64,000 nt of DNA. Source: Streptomyces uncialis. GTDB lineage: Bacteria; Actinomycetota; Actinomycetes; Streptomycetales; Streptomycetaceae. The position numbers and the translations under genes were made by a program. Numbering within the stretch: the stretch's first letter is position 1; every line of letters begins with the position of its first letter. The DNA lies in NCBI RefSeq assembly GCF_001905345.1, contig NZ_LFBV01000004.1, positions 672,407-736,406 on the forward strand. Reading direction: 5' to 3'. Positions 15,520-22,885 of this stretch are shown here, one piece after another. The notes beneath the pieces were generated by a model. It saw only the letters and a program-made list of their open reading frames with translations, was not told the origin of the DNA and searched no databases.

Positions 15520-17337
15520 GTGAGCCGGGGCCCCGGCCGGGGCGGCAAGGGCAAGGCCAAGCCGGACCCGGCGGCCGAGGCGTTCGCCGAAGGGCTGAAG
15601 CTGGCGATGCGCAACCCCGCGCTCGCCGCCCTGGAACCCACCGTGTGCCGGGGCAAGGAATGCCGTCAGTACCCCGAGCGGGGGCTGTGCCGGATCGACT
15701 CCGGCGGCGCGCTCCACGCGCACCCCACCCGCCGCGCCGAACCCGCCGAGTGGGCCTGGGCGATCGCCCACTGCGTCATCCATCTCGGCTTCGGCCATGT
15801 CCCCGCGGCGACCGGCGAGCGCGTCCAGCCCGACCGCGCCGACCTCGCCGCCCGCTGCGCCGTCGTGAACCGGTTCCAGGAGACCTTCCCCTGCGGACAG
15901 CCCCCCGACGACCTCCCGGCGAGCTGGCCGGGCGGCGACGAGGAGCAGATCGCCGCGGGCTGGCGCCGGGACGGCGTCCCGGTCGCCTACGAGCGCTGCG
16001 GCACCGGCGGCGACGCCCCCGACCAGGTGCTGACCTCCTGGCCCGACGACCAGTTCACCCCGCCGCCCACCGACTGGCAGGAGGCGTTCGCCAGGGCCCT
16101 GACCCGCAGTGTCTCCGTGGCCATGGACGTGGCGGGCGGACGCCGGATGTCCTTCTCGGACGAGGCGCCCCGCGTCAGGGAGTGGCACCACGCGCTCAAC
16201 TGGTTCGTGTCCTCGTACCCGCTGCTCGGCGGGATCGCCGCCGGGATGAGGATCGTCGCCGACGCGGAACTGGCCCGCGCCCATGACATCGCCATCGCCG
16301 CCGTCAACGCCACCGCGGGCGAGATCTACATCAATCCGCTGGTGCGGCTCACCACGGAGGAGTGGCGGTTCGTCCTCGCCCACGAGATGCTGCACGCCGC
16401 CCTGCGCCACGGCGACCGGCTCGGCGGACGCGACCCGTACCTGTTCAACGTCGCCGCCGACTACGTCATCAACGGCTGGCTGCGGGAGATGGACGTCGGA
16501 CTGATGCCGGACGGACTGCTCCACGATCCCGAGCTGGCCGGGCTGTCGGCGGAGGAGGTCTACGACCGGATCGCGGGCGATCTGCGGCGGATGCGGCGGC
16601 TGTCGACCCTGCGCGGCAAGGGACGCGGCGACATCCTCGGCGAACCACTGGCCCGCGGCCCCGCCGACTACGTCGACCTCGACGAGTTCTACCGGCGCGG
16701 TCTGGTCCAGGGCTTCGACCTGCACGGATACCAGGAACGCGGCACCCTGCCCGCCGGACTCGTGGAGGAGATCCGGGCGCTCAGCCATCCACCGCTGCCC
16801 TGGGACGCCCGGCTGGCCCGCTGGTTCGACGAGTTCGTGCCCCGGCCCGAGCCGCTGCGCACCTTCGCCCGCCCGGCCCGCCGCCAGGCGTCCACCCCGG
16901 ACATCCCGCGCGCGGGGCGCCGGTTCCCGCCCGAGGAGATCGCCCGCTGCACCTTCGGTGTGGTCCTCGACACCTCGGGTTCGATGGACCGGGTCCTGCT
17001 CGGCAAGGCGCTCGGCGCGATCGCCTCGTACGCCGCCGCCCGGGACGTCCCCGCCGCGCGGGTGGTGTTCTGCGACGCGGCCCCGCACGACGCGGGGTAC
17101 GTCCCCGTCGAGGACATCGCCGGCCGGGTCCGGGTCAGGGGCCGCGGCGGCACAGTCCTGCAACCGGCGGTCGATCTGCTGCGCCGGGCCGACGACTTCC
17201 CGGCGACCGCGCCCCTGCTGATCATCACCGACGGCTGGTGCGATGTGCTGACCGTGCGCCGTGAGCACGCGTATCTGCTGCCGCCCGGCGGGGCCCTGCC
17301 GTTCACCCCGCGCGGGCCGGTGTTCCGGGTCCGCTGA
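15520..17337 (+). CDS. Putative metallopeptidase with VWA-like domain (DUF2201 type)
   Basis: A 605-residue protein. A zinc-peptidase motif HEMLH (residues 288-292) lies in the helix FVLAHEMLHAALRHGDR, the signature of the predicted metal-dependent peptidase family (COG3864, DUF2201). The C-terminal VWA-like part has the MIDAS motif DTSGSM (about residue 484), then ITDGW. The N-terminal region carries a Cys-rich segment (VCRGKECRQYPERGLC) and a second His cluster HCVIHLGFGH that may bind metal. The GTG at 15520 lies 25 bp after the MoxR stop. Known pairs of this kind use the ATPase to deliver or remodel a substrate, but the actual substrate is not known. Confidence 0.88.
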   Translation: MSRGPGRGGKGKAKPDPAAEAFAEGLKLAMRNPALAALEPTVCRGKECRQYPERGLCRIDSGGALHAHPTRRAEPAEWAWAIAHCVIHLGFGHVPAATGERVQPDRADLAARCAVVNRFQETFPCGQPPDDLPASWPGGDEEQIAAGWRRDGVPVAYERCGTGGDAPDQVLTSWPDDQFTPPPTDWQEAFARALTRSVSVAMDVAGGRRMSFSDEAPRVREWHHALNWFVSSYPLLGGIAAGMRIVADAELARAHDIAIAAVNATAGEIYINPLVRLTTEEWRFVLAHEMLHAALRHGDRLGGRDPYLFNVAADYVINGWLREMDVGLMPDGLLHDPELAGLSAEEVYDRIAGDLRRMRRLSTLRGKGRGDILGEPLARGPADYVDLDEFYRRGLVQGFDLHGYQERGTLPAGLVEEIRALSHPPLPWDARLARWFDEFVPRPEPLRTFARPARRQASTPDIPRAGRRFPPEEIARCTFGVVLDTSGSMDRVLLGKALGAIASYAAARDVPAARVVFCDAAPHDAGYVPVEDIAGRVRVRGRGGTVLQPAVDLLRRADDFPATAPLLIITDGWCDVLTVRREHAYLLPPGGALPFTPRGPVFRVR

Positions 17338-17431
17338 GAGGGGAAGTGCCCGGCGCGCCCGGGAGTGTGATCGGATGGGGGCACGGACCCCGGCAACGGG
17401 ACTCCAGGAACCTCTCGGAAAGGGCACTGAC

Positions 17432-17857
17432 GTGGCAACCACGCGCTCCGCACACACCGTGTGGGAAGGCAACCTCCTCCAGGGCAACGGCGTCGTCACC
17501 TTCGACTCCTCCGGTATCGGCGAGCAGCCGGTGTCGTGGCCGTCCCGGGCCGAGGCCGCGAACGGCAAGACCAGCCCCGAGGAGCTCATCGCCGCGGCGC
17601 ACTCCAGCTGCTTCTCGATGGCGCTGTCGCACGGGCTCGCCGGTGCGGGCAACCCGCCCACCAAGCTGGTCACGTCCGCCGACGTGACGTTCCAGCCGGG
17701 TGAGGGCATCACCGGTATCCACCTCACGGTGGAGGGCACCGTCGAGGGTCTCGACGCGGAGGCGTTCGCCGCCGCCGCCGAGGACGCCAAGAAGAACTGC
17801 CCGGTGAGCCAGGCCCTCACCGGCACGACGATCACCCTCACGGCCAAGCTGGCCTGA
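17432..17857 (+). CDS. OsmC-family organic hydroperoxide reductase
   Basis: A 141-residue peroxidase of the OsmC/Ohr family. The redox cysteines are Cys60 in AAAHSSCFSM and Cys123 in KKNCPVSQAL, and Glu50-51 in SPEELI is the usual helper residue. The enzyme reduces organic hydroperoxides using dithiols in the cytoplasm. It is of the OsmC branch, judged by AAHSSCFSMALS. The length is normal. The GTG start at 17432 follows GGAAAGG. It is a single gene, ending at a strong hairpin shared with the convergent monooxygenase gene. Confidence 0.92.
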   Translation: MATTRSAHTVWEGNLLQGNGVVTFDSSGIGEQPVSWPSRAEAANGKTSPEELIAAAHSSCFSMALSHGLAGAGNPPTKLVTSADVTFQPGEGITGIHLTVEGTVEGLDAEAFAAAAEDAKKNCPVSQALTGTTITLTAKLA

Positions 17858-17863
17858 TCCCCG

Positions 17864-17902
17864 CACCGGTACCGCGGCCCCGGCCCGGCCGCGGCACCGG
17901 TG
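17864..17902. terminator. Bidirectional terminator hairpin
   Basis: An interrupted stem lies between the convergent osmC-like and monooxygenase genes. CACCGGT pairs with ACCGGTG (64-70 with 96-102 of 178xx-179xx), there is one mismatch, then CCGCGGCC pairs with GGCCGCGG, and the loop is 7 nt. It has no T tract, as is usual for Streptomyces terminators. Confidence 0.75.
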
Positions 17903-17930
17903 TGCCCGCCACCGCGGCCGGTGCGCCCGC

Positions 17931-19544
17931 CTACCGCAGGACGCAGCCCTCGTAGCCGCCCGCGGCGACCGCGTCGCACCGCGCGCGGTAGACGTCCGCC
18001 CCGCCGGTGTAGGCGAGGAACCCCCGGGGTTTGCCGGGCACGTTGGCGCCCGTGTACCAGGAGTCCGTCGCCGGGTAGAGCGTCCGCGCGGCCGTCCCGG
18101 CCGTGTGCTCCACCCAGTCGCGTTCCGCCTCCGGTGTCGCCTCGATCGAGGTCAGCCCCCGCTCGCGCAGATACGCGACGCAGTCGGTGATCCACTCCAC
18201 ATGCTGCTCGATGGAGACCATCATGTTGGTGAGGACCGAGGGGCTCAGCGGCCCGGTGACCGTGAAGAGGTTGGGGAACCCGGCCGACAGCAGCCCCAGA
18301 TACGTCAGCGGACCGGCGCCCCATCTCTCCCGCAGGGTGACACCTCCCCTGCCGACGATGTCGACACCGGTCAGCGCGCCGGTCATGGAGTCGAAACCGG
18401 TGGCCAGGACCAGCACGTCCGCGGGATACTCCTGCCCGGCGGTCCGTACGCCCTTCGCGGTGATCTCCTCGATCGGGTCCCGCCGCAGGTCCACCAGCGT
18501 CACATGCGGCTCGTTGAACGTCTCGTAGTACCCGCTGTCCAGACAGGGCCGCTTCGTCCCGAAGGGATAGCTCCGGGGTGACAGCGCCTCCGCGACGACG
18601 GGATCGCTGACCGTCGCGCGGATCTTGCCCCGGACGAACTCGGCCGCGGTCTCGTTGGCGTCCACGTCCACGAGGAGATCGGTGTACGAGCGCAGCAGGG
18701 CGCTCAGCACCCCCTGGTTCCACGCGTGCTCGTAGGCGGCCGTCCGCTCCCGCTCGTCGGTCTCCAGCGCCGAACGGGTCGGCATCGTGAACACGGAGCC
18801 GCCCTTGGACGCCCGCTGGGCGGCCCGGAACGCCGGATAGTCGTCCTTGCGCGCGGCGACCTCCGCCCCGGTCAGGGGGCGGTTCAGGGCGGGCAGCGCG
18901 TACACGGGGGTGCGCTGGAAGACCGTCAGCGCGGCGGCCTGCCGGGCGATCAGCGGGACGCACTGGACCCCGGAGGCCCCGGTCCCGATCACGGCGACCC
19001 GCCGTCCGGCCAGTTCGACCCCGTCACGCGGCCAGCGCGAGGTGTGGTGCACCGGGCCCGCGAACTCCGCGAGCCCCGGCACCTCCGGTTCCTTCGGGAC
19101 GGTCGCGCACCCGGACGCCATCACGAGGAAGCGCGCGGTGACGCGCTCCCCGGTGTCGGTGGTGATCTCCCACAGCCCGTCGTCCTCCTGGTGCACGGCC
19201 CGCAGCACCCGGGTCGAGAGGGTGATGTGCGGCCGCAGTCCGAACCGGTCGGCGACATGGCGCAGATAGCGCAGGATCTCCGGCTGGGTCGCGTACTTCT
19301 CGCTCCACACCCACTCCTGGTCCAGCTCCGGGCAGAAGGTGTACGAGTACGTCATGGACTCGATGTCGCAGCGCGCGCCCGGGTAGCGGTTCCAGTACCA
19401 GGTGCCGCCGATGTCGTCACCCGCCTCGAACACCCGGGTGCTCAGACCCAGTTGCCGGAACCGGTGGAGCTGATAGAGACCGGCCGCCCCGGCGCCGACG
19501 ATCACGGCGTCGACCTGCGGGGCACTTGGGACACTCTGGGACAT
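17931..19544 (-). CDS. Flavin-dependent (Baeyer-Villiger-type) monooxygenase
   Basis: A 537-residue class B flavoprotein monooxygenase. The FAD site is VGAGAAGL (residues 16-23) with the following GGTWYWNRYPGARCD. The BVMO fingerprint FxGxxxHxxxWP is present as FAGPVHHTSRWP (161-172). The NADPH site is IGTGASG (about 187-192). This set is diagnostic of ketone-to-ester oxygenases such as cyclohexanone and phenylacetone monooxygenases. ATG 19544 has AGGAG 9 nt upstream and is preferred over an in-frame ATG nine codons earlier. No pathway genes adjoin it, so the natural ketone is unknown. Confidence 0.92.
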   Translation of the reverse strand: MSQSVPSAPQVDAVIVGAGAAGLYQLHRFRQLGLSTRVFEAGDDIGGTWYWNRYPGARCDIESMTYSYTFCPELDQEWVWSEKYATQPEILRYLRHVADRFGLRPHITLSTRVLRAVHQEDDGLWEITTDTGERVTARFLVMASGCATVPKEPEVPGLAEFAGPVHHTSRWPRDGVELAGRRVAVIGTGASGVQCVPLIARQAAALTVFQRTPVYALPALNRPLTGAEVAARKDDYPAFRAAQRASKGGSVFTMPTRSALETDERERTAAYEHAWNQGVLSALLRSYTDLLVDVDANETAAEFVRGKIRATVSDPVVAEALSPRSYPFGTKRPCLDSGYYETFNEPHVTLVDLRRDPIEEITAKGVRTAGQEYPADVLVLATGFDSMTGALTGVDIVGRGGVTLRERWGAGPLTYLGLLSAGFPNLFTVTGPLSPSVLTNMMVSIEQHVEWITDCVAYLRERGLTSIEATPEAERDWVEHTAGTAARTLYPATDSWYTGANVPGKPRGFLAYTGGADVYRARCDAVAAGGYEGCVLR

Positions 19545-19727
19545 CACGGCTCTCCTGACGGCAGCGGTCATCCCGGAGCCGCCACTCCGCAGATTCGATC
19601 ATCCGCCGACCCGGCGCCCCTCCGCCACCCGACAGGCGGGAGAGGCGCGAAGCAGCCCTTGAGGGTGGCGTGATCCGTATGCCCCGACGGTCCTGCCGAC
19701 CGCTTCCGGGCCGGGAGCGCGGACAGG

Positions 19728-20591
19728 TCAGGGCTTGACGGCCAGGCCCGCGAGTACGGGGACGGGGCCCGGGTCCGTGGGTTCGGGCGCGGCGGCCGAC
19801 GGGCCGGGCGGGGGCGGCGGGTACGACGCCGGGTCCTCGTCCAGGCCGGGGTGCCAGTCGGGGGCGGCCAGTACTCCCGGCTCCACCACGTCGAGGCCGT
19901 CGAAGAACCGGGTCACCTGCTCCCGGGAACGCGGGTGGAAGGGCATCCCGCCCGCCCGGAAGCGCAGCGACACCTGCGCCATCACCCCGGGCGCGGTGTC
20001 GGCGGTGACCTGGGAGACCGCCAGGGTGCTCCCCGGCGCCAGCGCCGCCGTGTACCGGGCGACGAGCGCGTACACGTCGTCGTCCCCGGCATCGTCGAGG
20101 TAGTGCAGCAGCCCGAACAGCGACAGCGCGACCGGCCGGGACAGGTCCAGGGACTTCGCCGCCTGTCCGAGGACGCCGTCCGGGTCGCGGACATCGCCGT
20201 GCGCACAGTCCACGACGCCTTCAGGGGTGCCGTGCAGCAGGGCCTGCGCGTACCGCAGGATCACCGGGTCGTTGTCGGTGTACACGATCCGCGCGTCCGC
20301 CGCCTCGCCCTGCGCGACCTCATGGAGATTGGGCGCGGCCGGGATGCCCGTACCGATGTCGAGGAACTGGCGGACGCCCCGGCGGGCCGCGTAGCGGGTC
20401 GCCCGGCGCATGAAGGCGCGGTTGGCGAGGGCTCCGCGCCGGGCGGAGGGGTCCAGGTCCAGGACACCGCGTCCCAGCTCCTCGTCGGCGACGTAGTTGT
20501 CCCGGCCGCCGAGCCACCAGTCGTACACCCGCGCGGGGTGGGCCGTCCTCGGTGGCCCGGTCGGGCGGGCGGTCCGGTCTCGGCCGGGCAT
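19728..20591 (-). CDS. SAM-dependent methyltransferase, DUF574 family
   Basis: A 287-residue member of the actinomycete DUF574 family. It shows the N-terminal signature ARVYDWWLGGRDNYVADEE, the SAM loop FLDIGTGIP, YTDNDPVIL, and SLFGLLHYLDD. The C-terminus is Pro-rich. These proteins commonly sit next to DUF5753-type XRE regulators in Streptomyces, as here: the regulator ends 9 bp upstream and AGGAGAG precedes this ATG. Neither the methyl acceptor nor the role is known. The pairing suggests signalling or development, which is inference from context. Confidence 0.88.
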   Translation of the reverse strand: MPGRDRTARPTGPPRTAHPARVYDWWLGGRDNYVADEELGRGVLDLDPSARRGALANRAFMRRATRYAARRGVRQFLDIGTGIPAAPNLHEVAQGEAADARIVYTDNDPVILRYAQALLHGTPEGVVDCAHGDVRDPDGVLGQAAKSLDLSRPVALSLFGLLHYLDDAGDDDVYALVARYTAALAPGSTLAVSQVTADTAPGVMAQVSLRFRAGGMPFHPRSREQVTRFFDGLDVVEPGVLAAPDWHPGLDEDPASYPPPPPGPSAAAPEPTDPGPVPVLAGLAVKP

Positions 20592-20600
20592 CGTGCTCTC

Positions 20601-21515
20601 CTACGCGAGGTCGTGCCGGACGGGTTCCGCGCCGGGAGCGGCGTCCGCCTCCGCCTGGTAGGCGTCGCGGACCTCCCGCAGGAGCTCCTTCGTCCGGTCG
20701 GTGGAGGCGGCCTGGGCCGACATATGGTCCAGGACCTCCAGATGGGTGGCCACCTCGGGACGTCCGTCCAGATAGATCGCCCCGGTGAGGAACTCGCAGT
20801 AGACCATGTCCTGCAACTCCGCCTGCGCGAACCGGAACAGGGCGAACGGGCCGTACGTCCCCGGATGCGGTCCCTTGTGGAACTCGGCGACCTGGAGCGT
20901 CAGTCCGGGTGTCTGCGCGGCGGCCAGCAGCCGGTCCAGCTGTTCGGCCATCACCTCGGGGCCGGCGACCGGGCGGCGCAGCACCGTCTCGTCCATCACG
21001 ATCCACAGATGCGGGGCGTCGGGCTTGGTGAGGAGCTTCTGGCGGTCGAGCCGCAGCTCCACATAGCGCTCCACGTCCTCGGGACGGGTGTGCCCGATGG
21101 TGCCCGCCGCCATCACCTCACGGGCGTAGCGCTCGGTCTGGAGCAGTCCCGGGACGAAATGCGGCTCGTAGGACCTGATGAGCCGGGCCTCGGCCTCCAG
21201 ACTGACGTAGAGGCTGAACCAGTCCGGCAGGACGTCGTGGTACCGCTGCCACCAGCCCGGTTGATTGGCTTCCTCGACGAGTGACAGAAAGCCGTCGACC
21301 TCCTCCTGGGCCGCCCCGTAAGCCGTGAGCAGCACATGCACGTAGGGGATCTTCAGCGAGACCTCCGCCATCTCCATGCGGCGGACCGTGGCGGCGGTGA
21401 CCCGGAGCTGTGCGGCTGCTTGTTCGCGGGTCAGGCCCTTGGCCTCCCGCAACTCCTGCAATCGCTTCCCGAGTACGACCTGCCCGACGGTCGGCGCGGC
21501 ACGCCGTTCGCTCAC
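20601..21515 (-). CDS. XRE-family regulator with C-terminal DUF5753 domain
   Basis: A 304-residue protein. The N-terminal helix-turn-helix is GKRLQELREAKGLTREQAAAQL then RVTAATVRRMEMAE (about residues 15-60). The rest is the DUF5753 domain, recognisable from QPGWWQRYHDVLPDWFSLYVSLEAEA and from YEPHFVPGLLQTERYAR. This class is very expanded in Streptomyces (BldB/WhiJ-like networks) and usually partners a small DUF397 protein. Here the partner position is taken by a DUF574 methyltransferase. GTG 21515 is chosen because GGGGAGG lies upstream and the conserved start follows it, although the frame is open for 26 more codons. Confidence 0.87.
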   Translation of the reverse strand: MSERRAAPTVGQVVLGKRLQELREAKGLTREQAAAQLRVTAATVRRMEMAEVSLKIPYVHVLLTAYGAAQEEVDGFLSLVEEANQPGWWQRYHDVLPDWFSLYVSLEAEARLIRSYEPHFVPGLLQTERYAREVMAAGTIGHTRPEDVERYVELRLDRQKLLTKPDAPHLWIVMDETVLRRPVAGPEVMAEQLDRLLAAAQTPGLTLQVAEFHKGPHPGTYGPFALFRFAQAELQDMVYCEFLTGAIYLDGRPEVATHLEVLDHMSAQAASTDRTKELLREVRDAYQAEADAAPGAEPVRHDLA

Positions 21516-21700
21516 GTCACGCCTCCCCACGTGCCGAACATGTGAGCAGTCTGTCATGCGTCGGCTACGCGGCGGGGGCACTCGGGGTTTCACATGGAAA
21601 GTTACGTTCCGGTCACGGCCCCGGCGGGGGGTGGTAACCGGGCGTACGGGAAGAGATCAGGCGAGTGACGGGCCCTCCTCGTGGTGGATGTCACACGGCG

Positions 21701-22546
21701 TCAGCCGTCCAGCGCACGGAGGTGGTCGGCGGTCTCCCGGTCGGCCGGGAGGAACGTCTCGACGGCGAGCTCCGCCACCGTCACATCCATCGGGGTGTTG
21801 AACGTCGAGATGGACGACACGAAGGACAGGACACGTCCGTCGTGCTCGATCCGCATCGGCAGCGCGAAGTAAGGGGCCGAGGCGCCGTCCGCCGCCGACT
21901 CGCCCCCGTCGGCCACCGGATACGCGGCCACCTCCTCGTACAGCTCGCGCAGGACCGCCGAGCGGTCCAGGGCGATCTGGCGCTCCATCTGCTCCAGCAG
22001 ATGCCCGCGCCACTCGGCCAGATTGCGGATGCGCGGCGCCATGCCCTCCGGATGCAGGACCACCCGCATCGCGTTCAGCGGCGGCACCAGCAGCTCCTCG
22101 GACACGCCCTCCATCAGCATGGTGATCCCCCGGTTCACGGCGACCACCTGGTACGTCGCGTCGACCACCAGCGCCGGATACGGGTCGTAGCCCTGGAGCA
22201 GCCGGTCAAGTCCCGCCCGCAGCCCCTCCATCGCCGGATCGTCCATCGAGGTCTCCGGGAACCGGGGCGCGTACCCGGCCGCGAGCAGCAGCGCGTTGCG
22301 CTCCCGCATGGGAACGTCCAGATGGTCGGCGAGCCGCAGGATCAGCTCCTCGCTGGGCCGGGAACGGCCCGTCTCCACGAAGCTGATGTGCCGCGCCGAC
22401 GACCCGGCGCGCAGCGCCAGTTCGAGCTGGCTGAGCCGCCGCCGCTCCCGCCAGTCCCGCAGCAGCGGGCCCACCCCGCGGCCGGCCGGGCCGGGGGTCG
22501 CGCCGACGCGGTGGGGCCTGGGTCCTGCGGGCAGAGCGGTAGTCAT
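21701..22546 (-). CDS. XRE-family regulator with MmyB-like ligand-binding domain
   Basis: A 281-residue regulator. The helix-turn-helix covers about residues 28-85 (LLRDWRERRRLSQLELAL then RAGSSARHISFVETGRSRPS). The remainder has the MmyB-like PAS-type domain: PYPALVVDATYQVVAVNRG and a long helical region. Such domains bind fatty acids or other hydrophobic ligands in characterised members. The downstream neighbour on the same strand is the unrelated DUF5753 regulator. It is divergent from the thrS leader region, with about 200 bp between. The Shine-Dalgarno sequence is weak. Confidence 0.87.
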   Translation of the reverse strand: MTTALPAGPRPHRVGATPGPAGRGVGPLLRDWRERRRLSQLELALRAGSSARHISFVETGRSRPSEELILRLADHLDVPMRERNALLLAAGYAPRFPETSMDDPAMEGLRAGLDRLLQGYDPYPALVVDATYQVVAVNRGITMLMEGVSEELLVPPLNAMRVVLHPEGMAPRIRNLAEWRGHLLEQMERQIALDRSAVLRELYEEVAAYPVADGGESAADGASAPYFALPMRIEHDGRVLSFVSSISTFNTPMDVTVAELAVETFLPADRETADHLRALDG

Positions 22547-22748
22547 GCCCCGACGGTAATCGACGCGCGCGGTGAACGCGGGAACGGCGGCCCGCCACCG
22601 CCGCGCCCCGGGCGGTTCCTGTCACCTGTCGCTCGGCGGGAAATCGCAGGTCGCGGCGGGTGTGAACGGGGCTGGGAGCCAGGCGCGATCACGCCAGGGC
22701 GCGACGGGTCCCGGCCGCGGCGCGAGCCGTTCTGTTAGCGTGAGGCGT

Positions 22749-22799
22749 ATGAAGCGTGCCGCAATGACGACGACGCCGGAGAGTGTCCCGGCGCGCTGA
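22749..22799 (+). CDS. Leader peptide with three consecutive Thr codons (attenuator of thrS)
   Basis: A 16-codon frame, MKRAAMTTTPESVPAR, ends 86 bp before the threonyl-tRNA synthetase gene. Codons 7-9 are ACG ACG ACG. GAGG lies 5 nt before its ATG, and a TAGCGT -10-like box at 22736-22741 places the mRNA start close to it. A Thr-run leader directly ahead of a Thr-tRNA synthetase and a 14-bp hairpin is the arrangement of ribosome-mediated transcription attenuation. It is too short for ordinary gene calling. Translation has not been shown. Confidence 0.75.
   Translation: MKRAAMTTTPESVPAR
22774..22793 (+). promoter_or_regulatory. Pause stem / anti-antiterminator of the thrS leader
   Basis: CGCCGG (22774-22779) pairs with CCGGCG (22788-22793) around an 8-nt loop. 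The stem begins inside the third Thr codon. The overlapping TCCCGG (22786-22791) can instead pair with CCGGGG (22823-22828), which lies in the 5' arm of the terminator. A ribosome stalled at the Thr codons would block the first pairing and allow the second. Confidence 0.5.
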
Positions 22800-22815
22800 C
22801 TGCTGAACGAGAGTC

Positions 22816-22847
22816 CGAAGCCCCGGGGCGAGTGCCCCGGGGCTTCG
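22816..22847 (+). terminator. Attenuator hairpin upstream of thrS
   Basis: A perfect 14-bp stem, CGAAGCCCCGGGGC with GCCCCGGGGCTTCG, closes a GAGT loop, 38 bp before the thrS start codon. It is too strong to be accidental, and no T run follows, as expected in Streptomyces. Its position between the Thr-rich leader and thrS supports conditional termination. Confidence 0.8.
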
Positions 22848-22885
22848 CCGTGTGGTCACCCGCCTCGCCTCCCGAGGAGACCACC

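Noticed and set aside
15397..18963. 1188-codon minus-strand frame
   Set aside because: It runs antisense to the metallopeptidase and OsmC genes and out of frame with the monooxygenase. It has no domain.
22749..22885. T-box riboswitch ahead of thrS
   Set aside because: No T-box consensus sequence or specifier-loop structure is visible, while a Thr-run leader peptide and competing hairpins are.
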